DNA from: CAYQQU01 sp964419545
GTDB lineage: Bacteria > Bacteroidota > Bacteroidia > Chitinophagales > Saprospiraceae
Reading direction: 5' to 3'
Assembly (NCBI GenBank): GCA_964419545.1
Contig: CAYQQU010000015.1
Location: forward strand, 24,868-88,867
Length of the DNA stretch: 64,000 nucleotides
Shown here: positions 45,330 through 54,661 of the stretch, in pieces
Layout of the letters: the number at the start of each line of letters is the position of its first letter
How positions within the stretch are numbered: the stretch's first letter is position 1
Notes under the pieces: generated by a model
What the model was told of the DNA's origin: nothing
What the model saw: only the letters and a program-made list of their open reading frames with translations
The model's database searches: none
Made by a program: the position numbers and the translations under genes

Positions 45330-46838
45330 ATGAAGGACCTACTCGAATTGGCGAATATCGTCACCAAACCGAAATTGCGCGCCGTAGAGCTGATCGGGGA
45401 CGGCCTGGAGGGGGATTCTAAGATCGCAGAGTTTTACGACGCGCTGACGGAAGGGCGCTTCGCCGATGATGACGAAGCGGCGCAAGCCTTTTACAGCGCC
45501 GGAAAAAACAACAGCGCCTATCAGAAGTTGCGCAAAACGGTCAAAGACCGGCTGATCAACGCCCTGTTCATTATCGACATCAAGCAGGCGTCCTATTCCG
45601 ACCGGCAGCGGGCTTATTACGAAGCTTACCGCGACTGGGCGGCCGCCAAGATCCTCTTCGGCAAAGGCGCGCACAACGCAGCGGTCAGTATTTGCACCAA
45701 GCTGTTGCGCATATCCAAAAAATACGAGTTTACGGAGCTCACCCTCGACATTTACCGCACTTTGCGCCTTTTTTTCGGCACCATGGAAGGCGACCTCAAG
45801 AAGTTCGACAAGTACAACGCTTTTTTCCGGGAGTATGAAACTTTGTGGCGGCATGAGAACCTGGCCGAAGAGCTGTACATCAACCTGACGATCCGTTACG
45901 TCAATAGTCGCGCCGGAAACAAGGAGATCAGCGAAAAAGCACACCAGGCGTTCCGGGAGATCGAACCCCTGTTGGGGCAGTACGATTCCTACCAGCTGCA
46001 CCTTTGCGGGCGCATTGTCGAGATGGTGTGTTACTCCAGCGTGCACGATTATCAGCGGACGCTGGCCGTCTGCGATGACGCTATTGCCTTCTTTCAGGCC
46101 AAAGACTACGTCGCCACCGTTCCCTTACAGATCAGCTATTACCAGAAAATGATCTGCCACGTTCAGCTGCGGCAGTTCGACGCGGCCCGCAAAGCAGCTG
46201 AAAAATGCATGGAATACCTGGAGGAAGGCAGTTTCAACTGGTTCAAGTACCGCGAATTGTACTTCATATTGTGCATGCACTCCGAGGAATACCAGGAGGC
46301 GCAGGCCATTCACGACAAGACGGTGGCCCATCCCGAGTTTGAGAACCTGCCCCGCAACGTGGTGGAAACCTGGATGATCTTTGAAGCTTATCTGAAGTAC
46401 CTGATCCTGGCCGGGCAGTTTGAGCCCGCCGGCGGGGCCGACCGGGAAGATATCAAATTCCGGCTGGGGCGCTTCCTGAATGAAATGTCGGTTTTTTCGA
46501 AGGATAAGCGCGGGATGAACATCACCATCCTGATCATCGAAGTGTTGTTTCAAATCCTCAACGGGGATCGCGGTCAGCTCATCGACCGGGTAGAGGCGAT
46601 CGACAAGTACCGATCGCGCTACCTGCAGGAAGAGGAAACCCGGCGCTGCAACCACTTTTTCCGGATGTTGCTGCAGATACCCAAAAACGCGTTCGACCGG
46701 GAACTGGCCGAACAGAAAGCCGCAAAAGACCTGGCAGCCTTGCAGCAGGTGCCCATCGAGCTGGCCAACCAAACTTACGAGATCGAGATACTGCCCTACG
46801 AAAAGCTATGGGCGATCGCGCTGGATTCATTCGCGTAA
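45330..46838 (+). CDS. Cytoplasmic alpha-helical repeat protein of unknown function
   Basis: 502 residues without signal peptide or membrane segment. The pattern is helical throughout, with pairs of helices resembling degenerate TPR/alpha-solenoid repeats (for example AAVSICTKLLRISKKYEFTE, and the later QFDAARKAAEKCMEYLEEG and YQEAQAIHDKTV). The N-terminal stretch KDLLELANIVTKPKLRAVEL is a separate short helical region. No catalytic motif was seen. Proteins of this type are common as lineage families in Saprospiria-like genomes, as far as I can recall. It stands alone, after REP copy B and before a 2-kb gene-poor region. No promoter was recognised. Confidence 0.7.
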   Translation: MKDLLELANIVTKPKLRAVELIGDGLEGDSKIAEFYDALTEGRFADDDEAAQAFYSAGKNNSAYQKLRKTVKDRLINALFIIDIKQASYSDRQRAYYEAYRDWAAAKILFGKGAHNAAVSICTKLLRISKKYEFTELTLDIYRTLRLFFGTMEGDLKKFDKYNAFFREYETLWRHENLAEELYINLTIRYVNSRAGNKEISEKAHQAFREIEPLLGQYDSYQLHLCGRIVEMVCYSSVHDYQRTLAVCDDAIAFFQAKDYVATVPLQISYYQKMICHVQLRQFDAARKAAEKCMEYLEEGSFNWFKYRELYFILCMHSEEYQEAQAIHDKTVAHPEFENLPRNVVETWMIFEAYLKYLILAGQFEPAGGADREDIKFRLGRFLNEMSVFSKDKRGMNITILIIEVLFQILNGDRGQLIDRVEAIDKYRSRYLQEEETRRCNHFFRMLLQIPKNAFDRELAEQKAAKDLAALQQVPIELANQTYEIEILPYEKLWAIALDSFA

Positions 46839-47229
46839 TCCGGGTTAAACCAGCAATTCTCGGTTTGAAACATTGTTGTGTTCTCGTATCAGCAGGACGA
46901 GCTATCGGTAGCCTATTTTGTACGCGGTGATTGCTTTGCCGGTGAGGTACGGAATAATATACGCTGCATTCTTGCCATCTTCCTTATTCCCTACCTTCGG
47001 CAGGGAAGCCCCTTGTGGTGTGTAACTCCTGTTTTGTATTGAAGGTCAATTGCTTAAATGTGATCTTCAGCAGAAATTTTTATGAGGAACTCGTGTTACA
47101 CACCAATCTTTCGAAACAATCTACCAACACCTTGCGCCTTCGGCGCTGCGAATGAAGAAATACTTACTGTCAAAAGCAGGAGGCATTATTGTTGAGAGTA
47201 ATATTTTTTCCAGAAAATATGGTTTTTTA
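46839..47229. other. Gene-poor region, left part
   Basis: AT-richer than its surroundings. Contains the inverted-repeat-flanked element at 47017-47104. On the minus strand a relic frame (ending near 46910) gives LPKVGNKEDGKNAAYI-like sequence, open for about 45 codons without a start; a decayed gene end is possible. No intact gene seen. Confidence 0.4.
47017..47104. repeat. 88-bp element with 10-bp terminal inverted repeats
   Basis: GGTGTGTAAC (47017-47026) and GTTACACACC (47095-47104) are perfect inverted repeats around 68 bp. The ends resemble those of some insertion sequences, so a MITE or insertion-sequence relic is possible. No flanking target duplication was recognised. Confidence 0.4.
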
Positions 47230-47260
47230 TTTGCATGTGATTGGGAATTCCTTATATTTG
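47230..47260 (+). promoter_or_regulatory. Consensus Bacteroidota promoter in a gene-poor region
   Basis: TTTG (47230-47233), 19-nt spacer, TATATTTG (47253-47260). Both boxes match the consensus perfectly with ideal spacing. Transcription should start near 47266, with no long ORF downstream. Confidence 0.75.
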
Positions 47261-47262
47261 CA

Positions 47263-47566
47263 ATGGCTTTAACGGAAAAGCCAGATCAAATCTCGCCCAG
47301 TTTCACCAGCATTTAAATCAGGCAACCTTAGGTTGCGCGAGCAAATATCGATCCCGTTCCTTGGGGATCCAATTTTCAGAACACCACCTCTACCGCGCTG
47401 GAAATCGCTATCCTCCAAAATCAGCGTAAATTTCACCTCCAAAATTTAGTTTCCGCTGAGGAAGCTGAAATCGTTTTTCTACTGTCTTTGAATCAGGCTA
47501 TTCTACTCGTATTCCCTATTGGATCGCAGCATCTGTCGGTATGGATCGGCGTCAATGACGGCTAGT
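47263..47566 (+). pseudogene. Possible decayed small reading frame
   Basis: One frame runs from an ATG directly after the promoter to a stop near 47566, broken by a TAA (near 47314) and a TAG (47329). After the second stop 77 codons are open and protein-like, with TSTALEIAILQNQRKF and LVSAEEAEIVFLLSLNQA. It may be a degraded gene or chance; the ATG lies too close to the promoter to be the true start. Low certainty. Confidence 0.25.
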
Positions 47567-47894
47567 CAGCATTCGTTCTTATCGCAAATCAACAGCTTAG
47601 GAACCTGGCTGCAAGTTTTGATCGATCCGCGCCAAATCCCTCCTGTTGGATTCGGGTAATTTTTTACCCGGCAGGATAGAAGGGACCGTTTTCGAATCTG
47701 CATAAAGATTGGGGAATTCCGGTGGAATGGCAAAGGCTCCTGCACGGCCGGCTCATTGCCGCGAAACCCCGCCGAGGCAAACGGCAGGGCAGGGGGGAGG
47801 TATGTCCGATATGGAATGATTATTGAATCACTTTAGGAATAATTGTGTCGGCCCCGGCCGGCGCCCCTTTACAAACTATTTAAATTATCGCACT

Positions 47895-48005
47895 ATGAGC
47901 CTTGTTAATGCCATTACAGGTTTTGTCTCAACGCCATTTCCGGATCGCGCTCCGGGCGTCATCAATGTTGACATTATTCGTCCGAAACGCAACGTCCGAA
48001 GCTAG
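47895..48005 (+). CDS. Possible 36-residue small protein
   Basis: ATG at 47895, stop TAG at 48003. The product begins MSLVNAITGFVSTPF and ends DIIRPKRNVRS; the C-terminus is basic, and there is no signal peptide or known motif. It lies inside the proposed transcript between the 47230-47260 promoter and the 48067-48097 terminator, 61 bp before the latter. A weak hairpin with arms AAGGG/CCCTT (48008-48027) follows at once. It could equally be part of a non-coding RNA. Conservation would decide. Confidence 0.3.
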   Translation: MSLVNAITGFVSTPFPDRAPGVINVDIIRPKRNVRS

Positions 48006-48066
48006 AGAAGGGTTAAAAAAATCCCTTTTATCCGTATTGTTCACGGAATCTACAAACCTTGGTTGT

Positions 48067-48097
48067 CCGGCTGTGTATCCCACAGCCGGTTTTTTTT
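48067..48097 (+). terminator. Strong Rho-independent terminator
   Basis: Perfect 9-bp stem CCGGCTGTG (48067-48075) / CACAGCCGG (48081-48089), 5-nt loop, then eight T. It has no annotated gene directly upstream, which implies a transcript ending here. Confidence 0.85.
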
Positions 48098-48100
48098 AGC

Positions 48101-48131
48101 CATGGGTTCTTCGTTATGAAAAATCCGGATT
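48101..48131 (+). repeat. REP-like palindrome, degenerate copy D
   Basis: CATGGGTTCTTCG followed by TTATGAAAAATCCGG. The first 13 nt equal those of copy A (minus strand); the right arm is truncated. Confidence 0.45.
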
Positions 48132-48800
48132 AGATAAAGTGGTTGCTGTTTTGGTAACTATTTTGACCATTTCCCGGACCTTACCCTGTTTGCCGCATCC
48201 TGTTGTTTTTGCGCCTTATAATTTCATTTAGCCTCCGGTTGCCGGCAAAAAGAGCCTTTTGCTTTGAGAAAAGAAGTGATAAAGCCCTCCAAGAAGATTA
48301 AATTAAAATTTAATGTGTTGTGCCGTCTGGGAATGGCGGAGATAAAATTCCGGCGAAAAAAACAGGCTTTGTTTTTGTTAAATAAAATATTGAAAATCAA
48401 TAGTTTGAAAGCCTTCCGGATTCAAGGGGTAAGTAAAACGCGATATTTGTCTGAGGGCGGTCGGCATTTTCGCCCGATCATTGTACTGTGCAACGGAAAA
48501 GTCCACAGCACGCAAAAAACGCCAAGAATTGATATCGAAAAAAAAGCCGACTGAGGGTAAGTGAAATCGGAAAACTGTCCCGGCCTTACAAAAAAGAAAG
48601 AGCGATCTTTGAATGGTAATTAAAAAGGTACGGACGCCGAAAGTTAGACCGTTCCCCCTAACAATTATTAAACGACATCCGGGAAGCCGGTTTTCGAAAA
48701 AACGAATTGTCAACAGACCCTTGGATATTTCGGTGTGACGTATTGCAGGAAGGTTTTAATGGATTGCGATTTATCCGGGGCAACCGAAACAAACGCAATC
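48132..48800. other. Gene-poor AT-rich region, right part
   Basis: About 670 bp, clearly AT-richer than the flanking genes, with A-runs (48360, 48540, 48590). A 96-codon frame from a TTG (48264-48554) encodes a Lys-rich product with no recognisable motif and is not called. No promoter of the consensus form was found before the next gene. Confidence 0.4.
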
Positions 48801-49214
48801 ATGAAAAATCTAAGCGCTAACGAGGGCGTTGCCAGACTGACCGGCGCCGACCGGTTGTTGAAAAAAGAAGACTACCTGCTGGCGAAAGTCATGCTGGGCG
48901 CGCCGAGCCGCCGTTGTGAAGGGATGGGCGTCTGTAAAATAACGCTTATCCAGTCGCCGGACAGTGCTTATGATCTGTGGGGATGCAAAAGCGCGCTCGC
49001 CCTGATTGTTCCGGGGCGCCACAACAACTGGAAACTCTTTTTCCTGAAAGGCTCGATGTGTGCGCAAATGGCGCAGCGATACTTTGGCGGCGGTACTTTC
49101 AGAATTGACGAAGGAAGCATTTTCGAGCGCCCCGAGACAGGGTCGCTGCTCTTCCTGGCGGGTGTTTACCCGGTGATCGAGACGGAAAAGTATTTCATCG
49201 TAAAAGCGAGATAA
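48801..49214 (+). CDS. Small protein of unknown function with CEGMGVCKI motif
   Basis: 137 residues from the ATG at 48801; the frame is open 22 codons further to 48735, but that part is Cys/Thr-rich and poor as a protein start. No signal peptide. After a short helical N-terminus (ARLTGADRLLKKED) comes RRCEGMGVCKITLI with two Cys five residues apart, then beta-rich sequence (LALIVPGRHNNWKLFFLKG and LLFLAGVYPVIE). I recall similar small Bacteroidota proteins with a C-x-G-x-G-x-C stretch but not a function. It may bind a metal or form a disulphide. A hairpin at 49369-49395 probably ends its transcript. Confidence 0.6.
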   Translation: MKNLSANEGVARLTGADRLLKKEDYLLAKVMLGAPSRRCEGMGVCKITLIQSPDSAYDLWGCKSALALIVPGRHNNWKLFFLKGSMCAQMAQRYFGGGTFRIDEGSIFERPETGSLLFLAGVYPVIETEKYFIVKAR

Positions 49215-49368
49215 AGAAAAGCTGTCTGTTAGTTGCAGGCTTTGGTCTCAGCAGTCAGCCTGGTTTTATGAATTCCTTGTTCCCCTTACGTTTTTTAAAA
49301 AAGCGCCGCCCGAGGGTGGTGTAAAGAATAATAATAGATCAGGTGATTTGGGTTTATTGGACGGCTGG

Positions 49369-49410
49369 GGGAGTTGTCGAAAAGCGACAACTCCCACTAG
49401 TCCTTTTTTG
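49369..49410 (+). terminator. Probable terminator after the 137-residue gene
   Basis: Perfect 11-bp stem GGGAGTTGTCG (49369-49379) / CGACAACTCCC (49385-49395), AAAAG loop; a run of six T begins about 8 nt after the stem. Confidence 0.55.
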
Positions 49411-49631
49411 TCACTAAACAAGGCGTGATAGCAACTATCGTTTATCCATAAAAATATACGGCCCCTGAGTAAAAAGGTTACACAAGTCCTTATCTCATGA
49501 AATTTTTTTGCAAACCTTTCTTTTTCGGGCAGTTCATACCTTGAGTTGCCCGAAATTATTTTTCGCGTGTCCCTTTTTTCCTTTTATTCTTTAGAATCCC
49601 AGACAATAGCATAAACACAACGACCTATCTC
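49411..49631 (+). promoter_or_regulatory. Leader region of the second giant surface protein
   Basis: A hairpin with TTTCGGGCA (49523-49531) and TGCCCGAAA (49547-49555) arms ends 76 bp before the start codon. No consensus promoter was identified in this stretch. Nothing else is seen. Confidence 0.35.
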
Positions 49632-52600
49632 ATGAAAAAAGACGTCTACCGTCCTTTTGTCCTAAAAAGGAGCGGGAGTGGTGTGTCCACTCGTTTCCTC
49701 TTTTGGAACCGGCCCGGGGTCTCCCTATGGGCTTTTTCTGCTTTGGCTACTCTGGTTTTTTCGTGGCTGGCCGTACAGTCAGCGGCCAATTTGGAAAAGC
49801 TCGTTGCGCCTAATGATAAAGACATAGCGGCCAAGCACTGGGCGTCGGGAGTTTGTTCCGTAGAAATCTCGGAGGTTAGTGTGGGGACTTGCCGATATAA
49901 TAATGCAACGGACGAATCTCAGGTAATCGTGGCGGTCTTTCTGGAGTGGGATAATCTTTCTTCTGATGACGAGATCGAGGTGACTTTAGGGGCTGAAATG
50001 AAAATATTTGACCCCAATCTTCCGGGGCAACCTAATTATGTGCAGTTTATCGTTCCCGCAGATGGCGGCAGTGGAACGGTAACCGCTGAAATAGATTCGG
50101 GGTCTTGCAGTGATTTTGATCAGGAGAATTTCCAACTGCCCGACGCCTGCGCCGGCGTCGGGCCATGCGCCGGCGATCAGGCCGTCGGCGGGCAGGTATT
50201 TAACGATTTTGACTCCGACGGGGTGCAGGACCCCTCGGAGTTCGGCATTGAAGGGGTGACGGTAAAAGTGTACGATTGTGAAGGCGATGAGCTTTGTACC
50301 GGCGTTTCCGACCTCAACGGTTTTTGGCTGTGCGACGGGCTGCCGGCCGACGAGGCGGTGAAGGTCGAATTTTCCGATTTTCCCGCCAACCTCAATGAAG
50401 GCGGCAGCGGCGTTGACGCTCTGGGCGGCAGCGTTCAGTTCGCGCAAGTCGGCGACTGCGATGTCAAGTTCGGCCTCAGCGACCCTTCGGAATTCTGCGA
50501 GAACAATCCTTTCCTCCTCATTCCCTGTTTTGTCAATGGCGATCCCACCCTGAACGACGCGGCGACCGCCGCCACCGGGCCGGCGCTGATCGCAGTGCCC
50601 TACATCCCGAGCAGTATGGATCAGCAGGGGGGCGGAGACAATATCGGGCTGGCTCTGGCCAAACACGTCGGCTCCGTCTATGGCGCCGCTTATCGCAAAG
50701 AATCCCAGGAGGTCTATTCCGCTGCCTTCTTAAAGCGGCACTGCGGTCTGCTGGCCGACGGTCTGGGAGCCATCTACACTACCGACGTTTCGGAGCTGAT
50801 CGCCAGCGGGACGGCGCCGTCGGACCTGGACGCCGCCTCCAGCCTGTTGCTCAACCTGGATGACTACAGCATCAATACCGGGGATGAAGGGACGCTCAAC
50901 CGCGATATGACTGAAAATGCCGCCGATCCTTCCCGCGACCCCGACGCTTTGGGCCAGGTGGGCAAAATGGGCCTCGGCGACCTGGATCTTTCCAAGGACG
51001 GCGACAGTATTTTCGTGGTTAACCTATTCAGCAAAACCCTGGTCGTGATTCCCGTTAACGACTTTTCGGGCACTTCGGAAACGGCGATCCCCGATCCCGG
51101 ATGCTGGAACAGCGACGCCGGGGCTGCTTCTCCTGACGACTGGCGGCCCTTTGGCGTGAAATATCACCAGGGTGTCGTTTACGTCGGCGGCGTATGCTCC
51201 GCCGAAGCTTCGCAGGATGCGAAGGACCTGCGGGCGGTCGTCTATACCTGGACTCCCGCCGACGGCTTTACCGAGATCCTCAACTTCCCGCTCGACTATC
51301 CCCGCGGGAATCCCGCCTCCTGGCAGAATCCTGATCCGAGCGATTGTGACCAGTGGAATCCATGGTCTAGCGATTTTACGGCTTTTATCACCTCAGAATC
51401 CGGCTACAACAATCAACTCTGTTATTCGCAGCCCCTCCTGAGCGATATCGAGATCGACATATTCGGCAATATGATCCTCGGCTTTATGGATCGCAACGGC
51501 CATCAGGTAGGCTGGCGGAACTGGTCGCCTAACGTGGGGAACAATTTACTTTACAACGGCAACGCCGGCGGTGACCTGTTACGAGTCTACAACAACCAGA
51601 GCGTCTGGTTAATCGAGAACGGCGGCGTCGTCGGCTTTGATTCCAGCTTGCCTGACGGCGCCAATAATGAGGGGCCCGGCGGCGGGGAATTCTACTATCG
51701 CGACCAGTTCGGGAGCGGCCACGAAGAGACGGCGCACGGCAGCCTCACCATCCACCCCAGTAACAATGAGATCGTACTGCCCATGCTCGATCCTCTGCGC
51801 GCCTTCTCCGCAGGCCTGGCCTGGTTCAACAACGCCAACGGCGTTCCCAACAACCGGTACGAAATATACGTGCAGACCGATCCGGGATCCACCGAAGCGA
51901 CCTTCGGCAAAGCGCACGGCCTGGGCGACGTCGAAATTTCCTGCGGCGAACCCTCCATCGAGATCGGCAACTACGTCTGGCTCGATCAAAATACGGACGG
52001 CGATCAGGACGCTTGTGACGATGCCCTGGCCAACGTCAACGTGACGCTGTACGATAAATCCGGCAACGAACTATCGACCATCCAAACGGATGACGACGGT
52101 CAATACTTGTTCCAGAACCTCGAACCAACAACCGATTACATCATTGCCTTCGGTACGGGCGGGCAATTTGCGGACGGCGCGCTCGACATCGGAGGCAATA
52201 CTTATCTGCTCACCATCGCCAATAGCGGGGTAGGGGACAATCCCGATCTGAACGACTCGGATGTCACCATTGCGGACAACAGTTTACCTGCTGCACTGGT
52301 CGGGCTTCCCGTAATTTGCCTCACCACCGGCGAGCTGGGTGAAAACGACCATTCCTTCGACGCCGGATTTATCTCCGGCCTCGATTACGGCGATCTCCCG
52401 GATTCTTATGCAACCTCACAAGCGGAAGGCGGCCCCAGCCATATCCTTAAGCCGGGGCTCTATCTCGGATCATGTGTCGATTTCGAATCCGACGGCGCCC
52501 CCGATGATTTCGCGGGTACCGACGGTACGGGCGGCGATGATCAGACCAGCGGGAACTTCGAAGAAGGCATCTGTAACGGCGACGATGATGAGGACGGCGT

Positions 52601-54661
52601 CACCCTCCTCACTGCTTTGATCCCCGGCGAAACGGCCTGTATTGAAGTATTAGCGACCTCGCAGACGGGAACCGCTGTACTGAACGGCTGGATCGACTTC
52701 AACGGCGACGGCGATTTCGAAAACGACGCCGACGAAAAACTGACCTTTACCAGCAAAGGCGGCAACGCCATCAACACCCAGGACGCCGTCGTCGATAATG
52801 GTACGACGACCACCGAGTATTGCTTCACCGTTCCGGCCGGCGCTACCTTTCCCGATCAGGAGACCTTCCTGCGCTTTCGCCTCAGTATGAACGGCGGCCT
52901 GGACTACTTCGGCATGGCCAATTCGGGAGAAGTGGAAGATTACTACAAAGCGTTTTGCTCGCTTGCCCCGACGATCGTCGCGACCTGCGACGACCAGGGC
53001 ACCACCGACCCGGGGGACGACACCTACTCCTATACGATCGAGATCCCGAGCGGTGCCGGCACGGGTACTACCTTTTCTGTGGCCGGAGACGATACGCAAA
53101 CGAACCTTGCTTACGATACCGAAAATGGGCCCTTCGGTCCCTTCCCGATCTCTGGCGGCGATTTGTCGATCACCATCACCGACGATACGGATAATACCTG
53201 CACCTTAAATGAAACGGTGAGCGCACCGGCGGAATGTTCGGATTGCGCGCTGGGCGCACCGGATATCGTTACCACCTGTGATGACCAGGGTACTTCCGAT
53301 CCTACTGACGACACTTTCTCCTTTACGATCGAGCTGGAAGAAACGACCGGCCTGGGCGTCAGTTACGGACTCAGCGGCGACGTCACGGCCGCCGGGCTGA
53401 GCTACGGCATGGTGGAAGGCTCGTACGGGCCGTACCCGATCAGCGGGGGCGATCTGACGATTACCATCACGGATGCGAGTGATGCGACCTGCCAGTTGGT
53501 TGACCAAACCGTAAGTGCACCCGCCGCCTGTTCCCCGGCCTGTGACTTAATGCCGGATATCGTAGCAACCTGCGACGATCAAGGCACCATCGATCCCAGT
53601 GACGACACTTTTACCTATACGGTGGAAGTGCCGAGTAGCGCCGCCGGCGGTGCAACCTATTCGATCAGCGGCGCCGATACGCGCGCTAATCTGGCCTATG
53701 ATGTGGAAAACGGACCCTTCGGCCCGTTCCCGATCTCGGGCGGTGACCTGTCGATTACGATAACCGATGATGCGGACGCCACCTGTACGGAAGCAACAAC
53801 GGTTATTGCGCCGGCTGCTTGTTCCCCCGAGCCTGCGAAGTTGGGCGACCTGGTGTGGGAAGACCTCAACGGCAACGGCGTTCAGGATGCCGCCGAACCG
53901 GGCGTGGCTGGGGTTACCGTGACCCTCAGCGGTACAGATAATCAGGGCAATCCGGTTGCTGATGTGACGACCACCGATCAGGATGGCATGTACATGTTCG
54001 GCGACCTTTATCCCGGCGAATACAAAGTGACTTTCAGCGACCTGCCGGCCAACTATATTTTCACCGCTGCCGGCGATCCGGCTGGTATCGGCGCCGGGGA
54101 TGGCAGCGACGACAGTGATGCGAATCCGGCAACCGGCATGACCGATACCTACACGCTCGACGCCGGCGATATGGTTCTGGAACTGGATGCCGGTATTCTG
54201 AAGCTGGGCAAACTAGGCGATATCGTCTGGGAAGACACCAACGGCAACGGTGTTCAGGACGGCGGCGAGCCGGGCATCGAAGGAGTGACGGTGACGCTGA
54301 CGGGCACGGATAACCTGGGCAACGCGATCAACGAAAATACGAGCACGGGCGCGACGGGCATGTACATGTTCGGCGACCTGTGGCCGGGCGTATACAAGGT
54401 GACCTTCAGCCAACCTTCGGGCTACGTAGCTACGGTAGTGGACGACCCGGAGAACAACGGTGATGATGCCTCGGACAGCGACGCGGATCCGAATAACGGT
54501 CTGATGACGGGGGATTACACGCTCGAATCGGCCGACACGATCCCGACGGTAGACGCGGGCTTCCTGGTGTTGGGCAAACTGGGCGATATCGTCTGGGAAG
54601 ACACCGACGGCAACGGTGTTCAGGACGGCGGCGAGCCGGGCATCGAAGGAGTGACGGTGAC
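49632..54661 (+). CDS. Second giant T9SS substrate, 5' part (up to the assembly gap)
   Basis: Residues 1-1676 of one protein that continues at 54762. Start ATG 49632; an N-terminal membrane segment (LWAFSALATLVFSWLAV) acts as signal peptide after a long basic N-region. Order: a Cys-containing beta domain (about 70-180); an SdrD-B module (GGQVFNDFDSDGVQD, about 186-285); a 480-residue region without known domain that contains LGDLDLSKDGDSIFVV and resembles a beta-propeller; a second SdrD-B module (about 775-915); a GEVED domain (GLDYGDLPDSYATS to NSGEVEDYY, about 917-1105); three 97-98-residue repeats starting IVATCDDQGT (about 1112-1401); and an SdrD-B array from 1403. Surface-exposed and probably Ca-stabilised. 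Confidence 0.85.
52966..53835 (+). repeat. Three tandem 97-98-codon repeats (CDDQGT motif)
   Basis: Units begin at 52966, 53257 and 53551 (intervals 291 and 294 bp). Each encodes P-x-IVxTCDDQGTxDPxDDT and ends GPFPISGGDLSITITD-like. They share closely similar DNA and do not match a domain I know. Confidence 0.75.

Noticed and set aside
47241..47429. 62-codon frame in the gene-poor region
   Set aside because: Its start lies upstream of the predicted start of transcription of the only promoter there, and the sequence shows no motif.
48264..48554. 96-codon Lys-rich frame starting with TTG
   Set aside because: No motif, no promoter, composition follows the AT-rich local sequence. Cannot be excluded but not supported.
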